Position numbers and translations under genes: made by a program. From Corynebacterium tuberculostearicum (GTDB lineage Bacteria; Actinomycetota; Actinomycetes; Mycobacteriales; Mycobacteriaceae), in the NCBI RefSeq assembly GCF_016127015.1, contig NZ_CP065972.1, positions 1,674,001 to 1,738,000 on the forward strand: a DNA stretch of 64,000 nucleotides. Reading direction: 5' to 3'. Shown here piece after piece: positions 8,489 through 16,652 of this stretch. The notes beneath the pieces are model-generated. The model did not search any database and was not told the origin of the DNA. It worked only from the letters and a program-made list of their open reading frames with translations. Numbering within the stretch: position 1 is the stretch's first letter; every line of letters starts with the position of its first letter.

Positions 8489-9475
8489 ATGAGCGCACTT
8501 AAGGCCTATGCCACCCATATTGCCTCGGCGATGGACATCCTCGCCGAGGCCCACGGCATGTCTGAGCGCGCCCTTCTCGAGATGGGCTTGCCGGACGTCG
8601 AGGCCCGCGACCTCCGCGCGCTGGCCGCGGTCTACTTCGGCCCGACCGGCTTCAGCCGCAAGCAACGCCACGCAGCCGCGGCCGCCCGACACCACGACCT
8701 CGTAACGCTCAAGCTGATTGAAAAGTACGTCTCCCGGGTGCGCGCTAAGCGTGAGGCGTGGGACCTGCGCGTGGAGCTGTGCCGCCTGCGTGGTCCGGCT
8801 TCTGAAATCGCCCGCCGCGCTAAGCAACGCCTGCGCGAACTTCGCCCGCGCCGCATGCCACCCCGCGAAGGCGTCCAACTCCTTCGCCGCCCGAACGGAC
8901 CGTGGACTATGCGGATTACCGCACCCTCGGCCTTCCTTGCTGAATTCGACGCCGCGCTCGACCCCGACCGCCCACTCGATTCCCTCCGCGACCTACTTCG
9001 CGGCACCGGCGCGCCCTCCGCGCGCACCACCACTAACGTCATCATCCCGCTCAACGCCCTAGACCAAATCCTGGACGGCGACGGCGAGGAAGTCACGCTG
9101 CGCCTTACCAATGGCGCCACCATTTCCGGCGCCGAGCTCGTCGAGCGCACCTTCACCGAGCACGGCCTTGCGACGCTAATCCACCCCGTCAAGGGCCCCG
9201 TCAACCTGTATCGCACATCACGTTACGCCACCGAGAAACAGCGGCAGATGGCCGCGGCCGAAAATCCCACCTGCCCGTGGCCGCCGTGCAACCATCCGGC
9301 AGACAAGGCCCAGATCCATCACCTCAAGGCGTGGAAACACGGCGGGTTGACCAATATGGAGAACCTGACGGTGTGCTGCCCCTACCACAACGGGGTCAAC
9401 CGAGATGATCCCAATGCCCCGCCACTGCGCGGGCGCCTTGCCCGGGTCAATGGCAAGGTCCGCTGGGTTCGTTAG
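8489..9475 (+). CDS. HNH endonuclease signature protein
   Basis: A 328-residue protein with a C-terminal HNH nuclease motif: a zinc-type CPWPPCNHP, then IHHLKAWKHGG, NLTVCCPYHN (about residues 265-310). The N-terminal two thirds are helical and Arg-rich and resemble the DUF222/13E12-like proteins common in many copies in actinobacteria. The role is not established for most members; DNA cleavage is inferred from the motif only. The ATG at 8489 was chosen over an open TTG at 8453. The gene runs convergent to bioD. A second HNH gene of this broad type lies at 54986. Confidence 0.8.
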   Translation: MSALKAYATHIASAMDILAEAHGMSERALLEMGLPDVEARDLRALAAVYFGPTGFSRKQRHAAAAARHHDLVTLKLIEKYVSRVRAKREAWDLRVELCRLRGPASEIARRAKQRLRELRPRRMPPREGVQLLRRPNGPWTMRITAPSAFLAEFDAALDPDRPLDSLRDLLRGTGAPSARTTTNVIIPLNALDQILDGDGEEVTLRLTNGATISGAELVERTFTEHGLATLIHPVKGPVNLYRTSRYATEKQRQMAAAENPTCPWPPCNHPADKAQIHHLKAWKHGGLTNMENLTVCCPYHNGVNRDDPNAPPLRGRLARVNGKVRWVR

Positions 9476-9498
9476 CGCTGCCTCTGCGAGGTAGCGCT
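9474..9498. terminator. Hairpin between HNH gene and bioD
   Basis: Inverted repeat AGCGCTGCCTC / GAGGTAGCGCT with a 3-nt loop overlaps the ends of the two convergent genes. There is no U-tract, so termination is only likely from position. Confidence 0.5.
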
Positions 9499-10156
9499 AC
9501 TCGGCGTGCTCTAAAAAGTCCGCGTAGACTTCGGCGGCTACCCGTGCGAATTCGGCCGGCGTCATGCGGGCCATGCCCTCCGGCAGGCTGCCCCACAGCG
9601 GACAGCCGGTCACCTCCGGCATCTCCTCGAGGTTCAGTCGGGTAGCTAAGTCGGGGGCGGCCGACAGCGAGCCACCAATCAGCCCGAGCACCTCGATTCC
9701 GTGGCGTTGCGCCTCGCGCACGGTCAGCTCGGCCGCGTTGAGGCTTCCTAGGCCGAGGGAGGTGACGATGAGGAGCCTATCGGCGACGTCGGCAAGCGTA
9801 TAGGCGTCCGTCAGACGCACGAGCAGCCCGCCGGCGCCTTCAACAAGCACCACGCGGCCGGGCGCGTCGAGGGCGGCAATCCACTCCTTGAGTTCCTGCA
9901 GGCCGGGTTGGTCCATTCCGGCCCGGCGCGCAGAAAGGTTTGGCGCCAGCGGCTCCGGGAAGCGCACCATCTCGGTAACCTCCACGCCTGCCAGCTTGCC
10001 GACGGTCACCGCATCCCCCTTCCCCTCCGGCTCCCCCGTCTGCAGTGGCTTAGCGTAGACAACCTCACGGCCGCGCTGCTTGAAGGCACTGGCGAGCGCG
10101 GCCGTTGCCACCGTCTTGCCGACGTCCGTGTTCGTCCCCGTTACGTAAATAATCAC
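9497..10156 (-). CDS. bioD: Dethiobiotin synthetase
   Basis: Carboxylates 7,8-diaminopelargonate to dethiobiotin using ATP; cytoplasmic, biotin pathway. The product is 219 residues. The P-loop GTNTDVGKT is at residues 7-15 right after the start, and VEGAGGLLV and PLWG follow as in the family. The GTG at 10156 is the start: AGGAGG stands 7 nt upstream and it overlaps the bioA stop by 4 bp (GTGA), so translation is coupled. The longer open frame reaching 10270 adds a sequence that is only bioA out of frame. Confidence 0.95.
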   Translation of the reverse strand: MIIYVTGTNTDVGKTVATAALASAFKQRGREVVYAKPLQTGEPEGKGDAVTVGKLAGVEVTEMVRFPEPLAPNLSARRAGMDQPGLQELKEWIAALDAPGRVVLVEGAGGLLVRLTDAYTLADVADRLLIVTSLGLGSLNAAELTVREAQRHGIEVLGLIGGSLSAAPDLATRLNLEEMPEVTGCPLWGSLPEGMARMTPAEFARVAAEVYADFLEHAE

Positions 10157-11424
10157 TGTCGTCCTCCTGCTACCGCGGCGCGCACGCCGCGGCACATCTG
10201 GGTTACTTCGTCGGCGGTGCTGATAAACGGCGGCATGATATAAATCAGTCGGCCGAACGGGCGCAACCACACGCCCTGTTCCACGGCCGCGGCCGTCGCT
10301 GCGGCCATATTTACTTCGCGTTCCATTTCCACCACGCCGATGGCACCGAGCACGCGCACATCCGCTACCCCCGGCTCCTCAGCTAGGTCTGCAAGCCCGC
10401 GCTGCAGCTGCTTTTCGATGCCCGCTACCTGCTCGCGCCAGTGTCCTTCCACAATGAGCTCAGTTGCCGCGGCTGAAACGGCGCAAGCAAGCGGATTAGC
10501 CATAAACGTCGGTCCGTGCATCAGCGCGCGCGGACGCATCCCCTCGGCCACCTTCGCGGTAGCGAGCGTGGCGGCCATGGTCATAAACCCACCGGTCATC
10601 GCTTTGCCAACGCACATAATATCCGGCACGACACCGGCCGCTTGGGTGGCAAATAGGTCGCCAGTCCGGCCGAAGCCAGTGGCGATCTCGTCCGCGATGA
10701 GCACGATACCGTGGTGGTCACAGATATCGCGGGCCCCGCGTACCAGCTCGTGGTCGTGAAAGCGCATGCCTCCCGCGCCTTGGACTACAGGTTCTATGAC
10801 TAGGGCCGCGACCTCCTCGGTGATGCACGATTCCAGCTCGTGCAGATAGGTTGCGCGCTCGGCCGGGCTAGCTCCGCGAATAGGCGGCGCCGGGGCGAAA
10901 ACCTGGCGCGCTAGGGTGCCAGTCCACATCGAGTGCATACCGCCTTCGGGATCGCACACGCTCATCGCCGCGAAGGTATCGCCGTGATACCCCGATCGCC
11001 ACGTCAGCATCTTGGTGCGCTCGGGGTGCCCTAAGCCACGGGCGTACTGTAGCGCCATTTTGATGGCTACTTCTACCGATACAGATCCGGAGTCCGAATA
11101 AAAGACCTGTTTGAAATCACCTCGGGTCAGTTCCATGAGGTTGCGAGTAAGCCTCGCGGCAGGTTCATGGGTAAGCCCACCGAACATGACGTGGCTCATT
11201 CGCTCGATTTGTGCGGCCGCTGCTGCCTTGAGTCGCGGGTGTCCGTGGCCGTGGGCGGCGGCCCACCAGGAAGACATGGCGTCGATAAGCGTGGTGCCAT
11301 CCGCAAGCGTTAGATGGACGCCGGCGGCCGAGTCCACCACAAGCGTTGGCTCGCCTGGCACGGCGTAGGGGTGCCAAATGTGTCGCGCATCGAGAGTGAC
11401 AGTATCCTCCGCTGAAATATCCAT
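10153..11424 (-). CDS. bioA: Adenosylmethionine-8-amino-7-oxononanoate aminotransferase
   Basis: PLP enzyme converting KAPA to DAPA with S-adenosylmethionine as amino donor. The product is 423 residues, normal length. It opens with HIWHPYAVPG and has SMSSWWAAAHGHGHP, SDSGSVSVEVA, ADEIATGFGRTG and the Schiff-base Lys in VGKAMTGG. It forms an operon with bioD. bioF and bioB are not in the window, as in C. glutamicum, where bioB is elsewhere. The short 43-bp gap to the divergent transporter leaves room for only one compact promoter region. I saw no BioQ-type operator. Confidence 0.95.
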   Translation of the reverse strand: MDISAEDTVTLDARHIWHPYAVPGEPTLVVDSAAGVHLTLADGTTLIDAMSSWWAAAHGHGHPRLKAAAAAQIERMSHVMFGGLTHEPAARLTRNLMELTRGDFKQVFYSDSGSVSVEVAIKMALQYARGLGHPERTKMLTWRSGYHGDTFAAMSVCDPEGGMHSMWTGTLARQVFAPAPPIRGASPAERATYLHELESCITEEVAALVIEPVVQGAGGMRFHDHELVRGARDICDHHGIVLIADEIATGFGRTGDLFATQAAGVVPDIMCVGKAMTGGFMTMAATLATAKVAEGMRPRALMHGPTFMANPLACAVSAAATELIVEGHWREQVAGIEKQLQRGLADLAEEPGVADVRVLGAIGVVEMEREVNMAAATAAAVEQGVWLRPFGRLIYIMPPFISTADEVTQMCRGVRAAVAGGRQ

Positions 11425-11455
11425 GATTTTAGGTCTATCACAGACTTTCGGCCGT

Positions 11456-11461
11456 TATAGT
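11456..11461 (+). promoter_or_regulatory. -10 element for a leaderless POT transporter mRNA
   Basis: TATAGT lies 6 nt before the ATG at 11468, so transcription would begin at or next to the start codon. No ribosome-binding site is present. Confidence 0.5.
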
Positions 11462-11467
11462 GCTTTT

Positions 11468-12898
11468 ATGACAATTATTAAACAGCGTTCAATCCGGCGT
11501 CTACCGGCGGCTTTACCAGCAGTCGCCGGAATTGAAATGTGGGAGCGCTTTAGCTTCTACGGCATGCAGGCCATCCTCGCCTACTACCTCTATTCCACCT
11601 CCGGCGGGCTCGGCATGGACCAAGCACAGGCCACCGCGCTTGTCGGCGCATACGGTAGCCTGCTCTATCTGTGCACGTTCGTCGGCGGGTGGGTCAGCGA
11701 CCGGCTCTTGGGCGCCGAACGCACACTGCTTGGCGGCGCGGTTCTGCTCATTTGCGGGCACTTTTCGCTGTCCTTGGTGCCTGGCGCGGCAGGTCTCGTA
11801 GCCGGGCTTTTGCCGCTTGCGCTGGGCTCAGGCCTGCTCAAGACAGCAGCAATCACCATTCTGGGTGCGGCTTTTCCTCCCGCGGCCGGCACACGAGATG
11901 GCGCCTTCCAGATCTTTTATCTAGGGATTAATATCGGCGCCCTACTCGGACCGATGCTTACTGGCTGGCTGGCACAAGAATACGGCTACCACGCTGGCTT
12001 CCTCGCGGCCGCGATCCTCATGTGTTGCGGGTGCGCCCTCTACGGCACGCTGCGCCGGCGGGTAGTCGCCGAATTTGATTCGCAGCCGCCCAACCCCACC
12101 ACCACACCGGGCAGGGCCGCGGCGATAGCGTTGGCGGCCGTCGTGGGCGGCGTCGCCGTTGCGGTGACTGTCTCGCCAGATAAGCTGGCCATGCTTTTGC
12201 TCTTTACCACGATTACGGCCGCCCTCGCCCTCTTCGCCAGCATGCTGCGGTCGCCGGGGGTCAGCGCGCCGGAGCGGCGGAAAGTCGTGACATATATTCC
12301 GCTGTTTTTCTGCTCGACGGTCTATTGGACCCTCCAACCGCAGATTTACGGCGTGCTAGCCGTGTACTCGGATCAGCGTGTAAACCGCATGGTAGGCGGA
12401 TTTGAGATTCCGGCGGCGTGGACGCAATCGCTCAACCCCCTGTTCATCTTGGTGTTGTCCCTTCCATTGGCGGCAGGCATGGCCCGATGGGCTCGCTCGC
12501 GACGTCTATTAATGGCCGTAGGCATCATGGTGGCTGGTTCCGGAATGTTTGTGCTGTTGCCGTTCGTCGGGGGCGGAGAAAACTCAACGCCGTTCGCGGT
12601 TTTAGCCTTGACCATCTTCTTGATGTCGCTCGGCGAGCTATTCATCGGACCAGTGGGCATGGCGGCATCGGCCGCGCACGCACCACGGGCCTACGCGACG
12701 CGCTTTTCAGCCCTGTACTTTCTCACCATGGCCATCGGCACCTCGCTGGCGGGAACACTATCGACGCTCTATGACCCTTCCTCGGCAGATGCGGAGCGGA
12801 ACTACCTACTTATTGTCGGAATCGTCCCCGTCGCACTGGGGCTCATGCTCTTGGTCGGCCGAAAGGACGTCGTGGACGAGGTTTCGGGCGGCGTCTAA
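11468..12898 (+). CDS. POT/PTR family peptide-proton symporter
   Basis: Proton-coupled di/tripeptide uptake in the cytoplasmic membrane. The product is 476 residues with about 12-14 membrane segments. The PTR2 signature is near the start: GIEMWERFSFYGMQAIL (about residues 19-35), including the ExxERF motif needed for proton coupling, then GGWVSDRLLG and FQIFYLGINIGALLGP. The frame is open upstream into bioA, but the ATG at 11468 sits 6 nt after a good -10, so a leaderless mRNA is likely. It is divergent from bioAD. A role linked to biotin, for example biotinyl-peptide uptake, would be speculation. Confidence 0.93.
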   Translation: MTIIKQRSIRRLPAALPAVAGIEMWERFSFYGMQAILAYYLYSTSGGLGMDQAQATALVGAYGSLLYLCTFVGGWVSDRLLGAERTLLGGAVLLICGHFSLSLVPGAAGLVAGLLPLALGSGLLKTAAITILGAAFPPAAGTRDGAFQIFYLGINIGALLGPMLTGWLAQEYGYHAGFLAAAILMCCGCALYGTLRRRVVAEFDSQPPNPTTTPGRAAAIALAAVVGGVAVAVTVSPDKLAMLLLFTTITAALALFASMLRSPGVSAPERRKVVTYIPLFFCSTVYWTLQPQIYGVLAVYSDQRVNRMVGGFEIPAAWTQSLNPLFILVLSLPLAAGMARWARSRRLLMAVGIMVAGSGMFVLLPFVGGGENSTPFAVLALTIFLMSLGELFIGPVGMAASAAHAPRAYATRFSALYFLTMAIGTSLAGTLSTLYDPSSADAERNYLLIVGIVPVALGLMLLVGRKDVVDEVSGGV

Positions 12899-13029
12899 GG
12901 TATCGGCTCCTGAGGTAGCTTGGGTGTCAGTGGAGAAAATCTGACACTCGTGATCCGGCACAACTTCCGCGCGGCAGGTTATGCCACGCTGCGCGGTATA
13001 GGCATCAAAGAGGTTATCGATGCTCAGGG
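12899..13029. other. Intergenic region with 7-bp hairpin and possible small ORF
   Basis: This gap separates the convergent POT and SPFH genes. GTGTCAG (12924-12930) and CTGACAC (12941-12947) form a perfect stem without a U-tract. On the minus strand an open frame of 73 codons runs from CTG at 13027 to a stop at 12806, with GAGGA 6 nt before the CTG. It overlaps the POT gene by 93 bp in antisense, so I do not call it a gene. Confidence 0.4.
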
Positions 13030-14178
13030 CTAGTCCTCGCTTTTCAGTTGCTCGCGCAGCTGCTGGAAGTACTCGCGAGCAGCCTGGGGCTGCGCGGTGG
13101 AGTGTTGGCCCTGCTGCGGCTGCGGCACTTCCTGCTGGTTCTCGGAGCGTTGCTGCTCAGCGCGCTGGGAAGCGGCGATGGCTTCGCGCTTAGCGCGTTC
13201 GGCCTGACGCTTAGATTCGCGCTCGATTTCTTCGGCGCGGGATGGCTTCTTAGGCTGCGGGCGACGGCGCTGCGACGGCTCCTCGGCGGAGTCGAGGGCA
13301 CGGTTGGCCATGAGCACGTCGCGCATACCGCTGAAAAGATCGCCCATCCCCTGCGGGTTGGAGGGCATGTAGAGAACGGACGCCTGGCCGTTGTGAGAGA
13401 CGTCGACCATTGCGTCGAGGTACTGGGAGACCAGCATGAGGGCTTCGGGGGATTCTTCCACGCCGGCGTCGCGAAGCATCTCGTACTGCTGGGCAATGCC
13501 CTCGACGATTTCCTTGCGCTGGTCGGCGACGCCGCGGCCCTGCAGCTTCTTCGCCTCGGCTGCACCCTCAGCTTCCTTCACCACGCGGATCTTTTCAGCC
13601 TCCGCCTGGGCGACGGCCGCCTCGCGCTCGCGCTGCGCTGCGTTAATGGAGTTCATGGACTCGCGCACGCGGGAATCGGGGCGAATATCGGTAACCAAGG
13701 TATTGACGAAGTTCCAGCCATATTCGGCCATATTGTCGCGCAGGGAGGCCGCGACATTGCGGGCGATGGTGTCCTTGGAGGAGAAGGAATCATCTAGGTT
13801 CATATTCGCTACGGAGGAACGAACATTGTCCTGCACGTAAGCCACAATCTGCTGCTCGTGATTGGAGAGCATGTAGTACGCCTCGCGCTCGCGGCCCTGG
13901 ACTACCTCGTACTGCACGGCGACAGGGATCTGGACGAAGACATTGTCCTTCGTCTTGGTCTCCACCATCACATCCAGCTGGCGCACCTGCAGCGAAATCT
14001 TATCGCGGACGCGGTCTATCCACGGCATCTTAAAGTGCAGTCCAGCATGTGCCACCTTTTGGAATTTGCCCAAACGCTCCAGTATGGCAGCTTCGCGAGT
14101 GCGAACGATGAAATAGCCATCGAAGAGCGTTCCCAAGATAATCAGCAGGATAAAGACTATTACTATGGTGGCAATCAT
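13030..14178 (-). CDS. SPFH/Band 7 membrane protein (stomatin-like, QmcA type)
   Basis: Membrane-anchored scaffold protein of the stomatin/prohibitin superfamily, 382 residues. One N-terminal membrane segment covers residues 2-20, followed by the band-7 domain (GYFIVRTREAAILERLGKF to about residue 180) and a long helical stretch rich in Glu, Ala and Arg that probably forms a coiled coil. The last 90 residues are Gln/Arg/Glu-rich and look disordered. An NfeD partner, often next to such genes, is not present. The function is inferred as membrane microdomain organisation or protease regulation. Confidence 0.9.
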   Translation of the reverse strand: MIATIVIVFILLIILGTLFDGYFIVRTREAAILERLGKFQKVAHAGLHFKMPWIDRVRDKISLQVRQLDVMVETKTKDNVFVQIPVAVQYEVVQGREREAYYMLSNHEQQIVAYVQDNVRSSVANMNLDDSFSSKDTIARNVAASLRDNMAEYGWNFVNTLVTDIRPDSRVRESMNSINAAQREREAAVAQAEAEKIRVVKEAEGAAEAKKLQGRGVADQRKEIVEGIAQQYEMLRDAGVEESPEALMLVSQYLDAMVDVSHNGQASVLYMPSNPQGMGDLFSGMRDVLMANRALDSAEEPSQRRRPQPKKPSRAEEIERESKRQAERAKREAIAASQRAEQQRSENQQEVPQPQQGQHSTAQPQAAREYFQQLREQLKSED

Positions 14179-14237
14179 TGAGTCTCCCTAAATGTCGTGA
14201 TGATCACCAATATTTTCGCATAGGAAATAGCGAAATG

Positions 14238-15476
14238 CTAGTGATCGTCGATAAGCGAAAAGAGCTTCCCCAAGATGGTCGCACCATCCTCGCGGATGCC
14301 GTTGTGCTGGAATTCATTGTTGATCCACGGCCGCAGGTCTCCCAGATGTGCGGCGGTGGCCAAGGACTCCTCGAGCGGGACGAAAATATCATCAACGTAG
14401 ATGGCCGCGGCCGTAGTCGGTACTTCGCCCAACGCATAGGGCGGGGAGAATTCATGGCGGGCGAGGCCATGGGCGGCGTCGGCAAACGCGTGCAAAGCTG
14501 GGTCCTCGTCGAACTGCCAGGGAAAGATGTGTTCGCCGGTTAGCCACGTACCGGATTCGGCAAACTCGGGGAACTCCTCGCGCACGCGGTGCGCCGCCCA
14601 GTTCGTAGTGGCCTGGCCACCAGCGCCGCCGTAGATGGATTCATGGATGGCGGCATATAACGGGCCGTCCGCAAAGCTCACGCGGTGGCCGACGTCCGCC
14701 AGGAAATCACCCCGCAACCGCTTCTCCCCCGCCACGGTACGGAAGGGCTCTTCGAGCAGATAGGCAAGCGAATCAAAGCCGGTGCCGCGGCCGAGCTCGA
14801 TGCCGATGGTACGAAAGCGCAGCGCGGACAGGCGCTCACCGGTAGGTAGCCGCTCATCTGAATTGTCCAGGTGGGAAATGATCTCCTCGATACGGCCCTG
14901 TGCCCACGGGAATTCGCGGTAGAAACGCTGCTGACGGGCCTTGAGCTTGCGGAAAGTAGCGCGGTAGAGCTCATCCGCGCCCTTCAGCGTGGGGATGCCG
15001 CCGGTGAAGAAGGCATGCTCGACCCGCTCGGGCGCCTGGGACAGGTAGGCGGTGATGCAAAAGCCGCCGAAAGACTGCCCGAACAGCGACCACTTCTCGA
15101 GGCCGAGGTGCTCGCGCAGGCGCTCGGCATCGCGGACGATATTGTCCTGGCGCAGCAACGTCAAGTGCTTGGCGGTGCGCTCTGCGGCCGGGCTAAGTGC
15201 ATCAATGCGGTGCGAGCGGCCGGTGCCTCGCTGATCCATGAGGATAACGCGATAGCGCTCTAGCGCCTTGCCAATCAATCCCGTAGGTGCCAGCGGCCGG
15301 GGTGCTGGGAAACCAGGCCCGCCCTGAAGATAAAGCAGCGCAGGCAGGTCCTCTCCGCCGGGCGGAATGATTTCGCGGGCGTAGAGCCCAAAAGTCCCGT
15401 GGGGATTGGAATAATCCCACGGGACTTCTAGGTGGTGCTCTTTAATTGTGTGGCCGAAGCGGCGATAGGAGGTCAT
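14238..15476 (-). CDS. Alpha/beta hydrolase, prolyl aminopeptidase-like (S33)
   Basis: A 412-residue cytoplasmic hydrolase of the proline iminopeptidase group, which removes N-terminal proline from peptides. The oxyanion motif LQGGPGFPAP is near residue 50, DQRGTGRS near residue 98 and the nucleophile elbow GQSFGG near residue 134. The ATG at 15476 has GGGAGGAC directly upstream, and the gene starts 11 bp after the pflA stop, so it can be read from the pfl operon. Enzymatic link to formate metabolism is not apparent. Substrate preference is unproven. Confidence 0.85.
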   Translation of the reverse strand: MTSYRRFGHTIKEHHLEVPWDYSNPHGTFGLYAREIIPPGGEDLPALLYLQGGPGFPAPRPLAPTGLIGKALERYRVILMDQRGTGRSHRIDALSPAAERTAKHLTLLRQDNIVRDAERLREHLGLEKWSLFGQSFGGFCITAYLSQAPERVEHAFFTGGIPTLKGADELYRATFRKLKARQQRFYREFPWAQGRIEEIISHLDNSDERLPTGERLSALRFRTIGIELGRGTGFDSLAYLLEEPFRTVAGEKRLRGDFLADVGHRVSFADGPLYAAIHESIYGGAGGQATTNWAAHRVREEFPEFAESGTWLTGEHIFPWQFDEDPALHAFADAAHGLARHEFSPPYALGEVPTTAAAIYVDDIFVPLEESLATAAHLGDLRPWINNEFQHNGIREDGATILGKLFSLIDDH

Positions 15477-15487
15477 GTCCTCCCAGG

Positions 15488-16357
15488 CTAGTGGACTTCC
15501 AGGCCCTTCGAGCGGAAGACGTCACGGATTTTCTCCACATCTTCCGGCTTTGGTGGCTTCGTGTCAGCTAGCTGGTAGTTCATGCCCAAGCGATCCCACT
15601 TGTCCTTGCCCATATTGTGGAAAGGCAGGACCTCAACGCGCTCAACGTTGGATTTCCAACGCGCCACGATATTGGCCACATTTTCCACGTTCTCTGGCGA
15701 GTCCGTGAGGTCTGGCACCGCCACGAAGCGGATCCACACCGGTTTGCCTATCTTGTTCAACCTGTCGCCGAAGTCCAGCGTGGGCTGGAGTTCGCGCTGA
15801 GTGACCTTGCGATAGGTTTCCTCGTCGCCCGACTTGACGTCGAGAAGCACGAGGTCGATATTGTCCAGGTCCTCGTCACGCAACCGCGCACCGAGATAAC
15901 CGGCAGTATCGATGGTGGTGTGGATGCCCGCATCGTGAACTTCCTTGAGCACGCGGCGCGTGAAAGAAAGTTGGAAGAGGGGTTCACCACCGGAGATGGT
16001 GAGACCGCCACCGGAAGCGTTGAAGATTGGCTTATAACGCTTAATGCGCTTGACCACATCCTCGACCCGCTCCAGCGTGCCGGTCTTCATCTCCCAGGTG
16101 TCTGGGTTATGGCAGTACTGGCAGCGCAGTGGGCAGCCGGACATGAACATCGTCATGCGGGTACCCGGGCCATCGACGGCGGTCACGAGCTCCCAAGAGT
16201 GCACGAGGCCAATATCGCCGGTACGGCGCGCCTCCATGAGTTCGGGGCGGGTAATGTCATCGAATTGAGCGTCATCTCCCAGGCCCGCGGCTGCGCCGCG
16301 GACTCGCTCTCCCTCTTCAGGAGAGAGGGTAACGACACCAGTAACGCCATCTGCCAT
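15488..16357 (-). CDS. pflA: Pyruvate formate-lyase activating enzyme
   Basis: Radical SAM enzyme that installs the glycyl radical on PFL. The product is 289 residues with an N-terminal extension of about 45 residues before the core IGLVHSWELVTAVDGPGTR. The 4Fe-4S motif CPLRCQYC (CxxxCxxC) is near residue 80. TISGGEPLFQ, which binds SAM, and LDVKSGDEETY follow. It starts 2 bp after the stop of the glycyl-radical subunit gene and so is the third gene of the pflB-grcA-pflA operon. Its target Gly lies on the small separate subunit. Confidence 0.95.
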   Translation of the reverse strand: MADGVTGVVTLSPEEGERVRGAAAGLGDDAQFDDITRPELMEARRTGDIGLVHSWELVTAVDGPGTRMTMFMSGCPLRCQYCHNPDTWEMKTGTLERVEDVVKRIKRYKPIFNASGGGLTISGGEPLFQLSFTRRVLKEVHDAGIHTTIDTAGYLGARLRDEDLDNIDLVLLDVKSGDEETYRKVTQRELQPTLDFGDRLNKIGKPVWIRFVAVPDLTDSPENVENVANIVARWKSNVERVEVLPFHNMGKDKWDRLGMNYQLADTKPPKPEDVEKIRDVFRSKGLEVH

Positions 16358-16359
16358 GA

Positions 16360-16611
16360 TTAGGAACCCTGGTGGAAGGTACGGGAGATAACGTCGAGCT
16401 GCTGCTCCTTGGTCAGCTTAACGAAGTTGACTGCGTAGCCAGAGACGCGAACGGTGAGGTTCGGGTACTTCTCTGGGTGCTCAACGGCATCTTCCAGGGT
16501 GGACTTGTCCAGCACGTTGATGTTGGCGTGGTACAGACCAGAGTTCATCTGGTGTGCATCGCGGTTTGCCTTCATTGCTGACATGCGGTCTTCGAAAGTT
16601 GGGGTTGCCAT
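16360..16611 (-). CDS. Glycyl-radical subunit of split pyruvate formate-lyase (GrcA-like)
   Basis: An 83-residue protein equivalent to the last about 60 residues of E. coli PflB and to the spare-part protein GrcA/YfiD. It carries [17 protein letters not shown], the glycyl-radical motif (Gly in RVSGY), and ends with [11 protein letters not shown]. Here it is not a spare: the neighbouring PflB lacks this domain. The gene has its own AAGGAG 8 nt before the ATG and is 41 bp from pflB, so this is a true separate gene and not a frameshift. It is the natural substrate of the adjacent PflA. Confidence 0.93.
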   Translation of the reverse strand: MATPTFEDRMSAMKANRDAHQMNSGLYHANINVLDKSTLEDAVEHPEKYPNLTVRVSGYAVNFVKLTKEQQLDVISRTFHQGS

Positions 16612-16652
16612 GATTTTCTCCTTTTCGAGATGGTTGATGGGATGAGTGGTTC

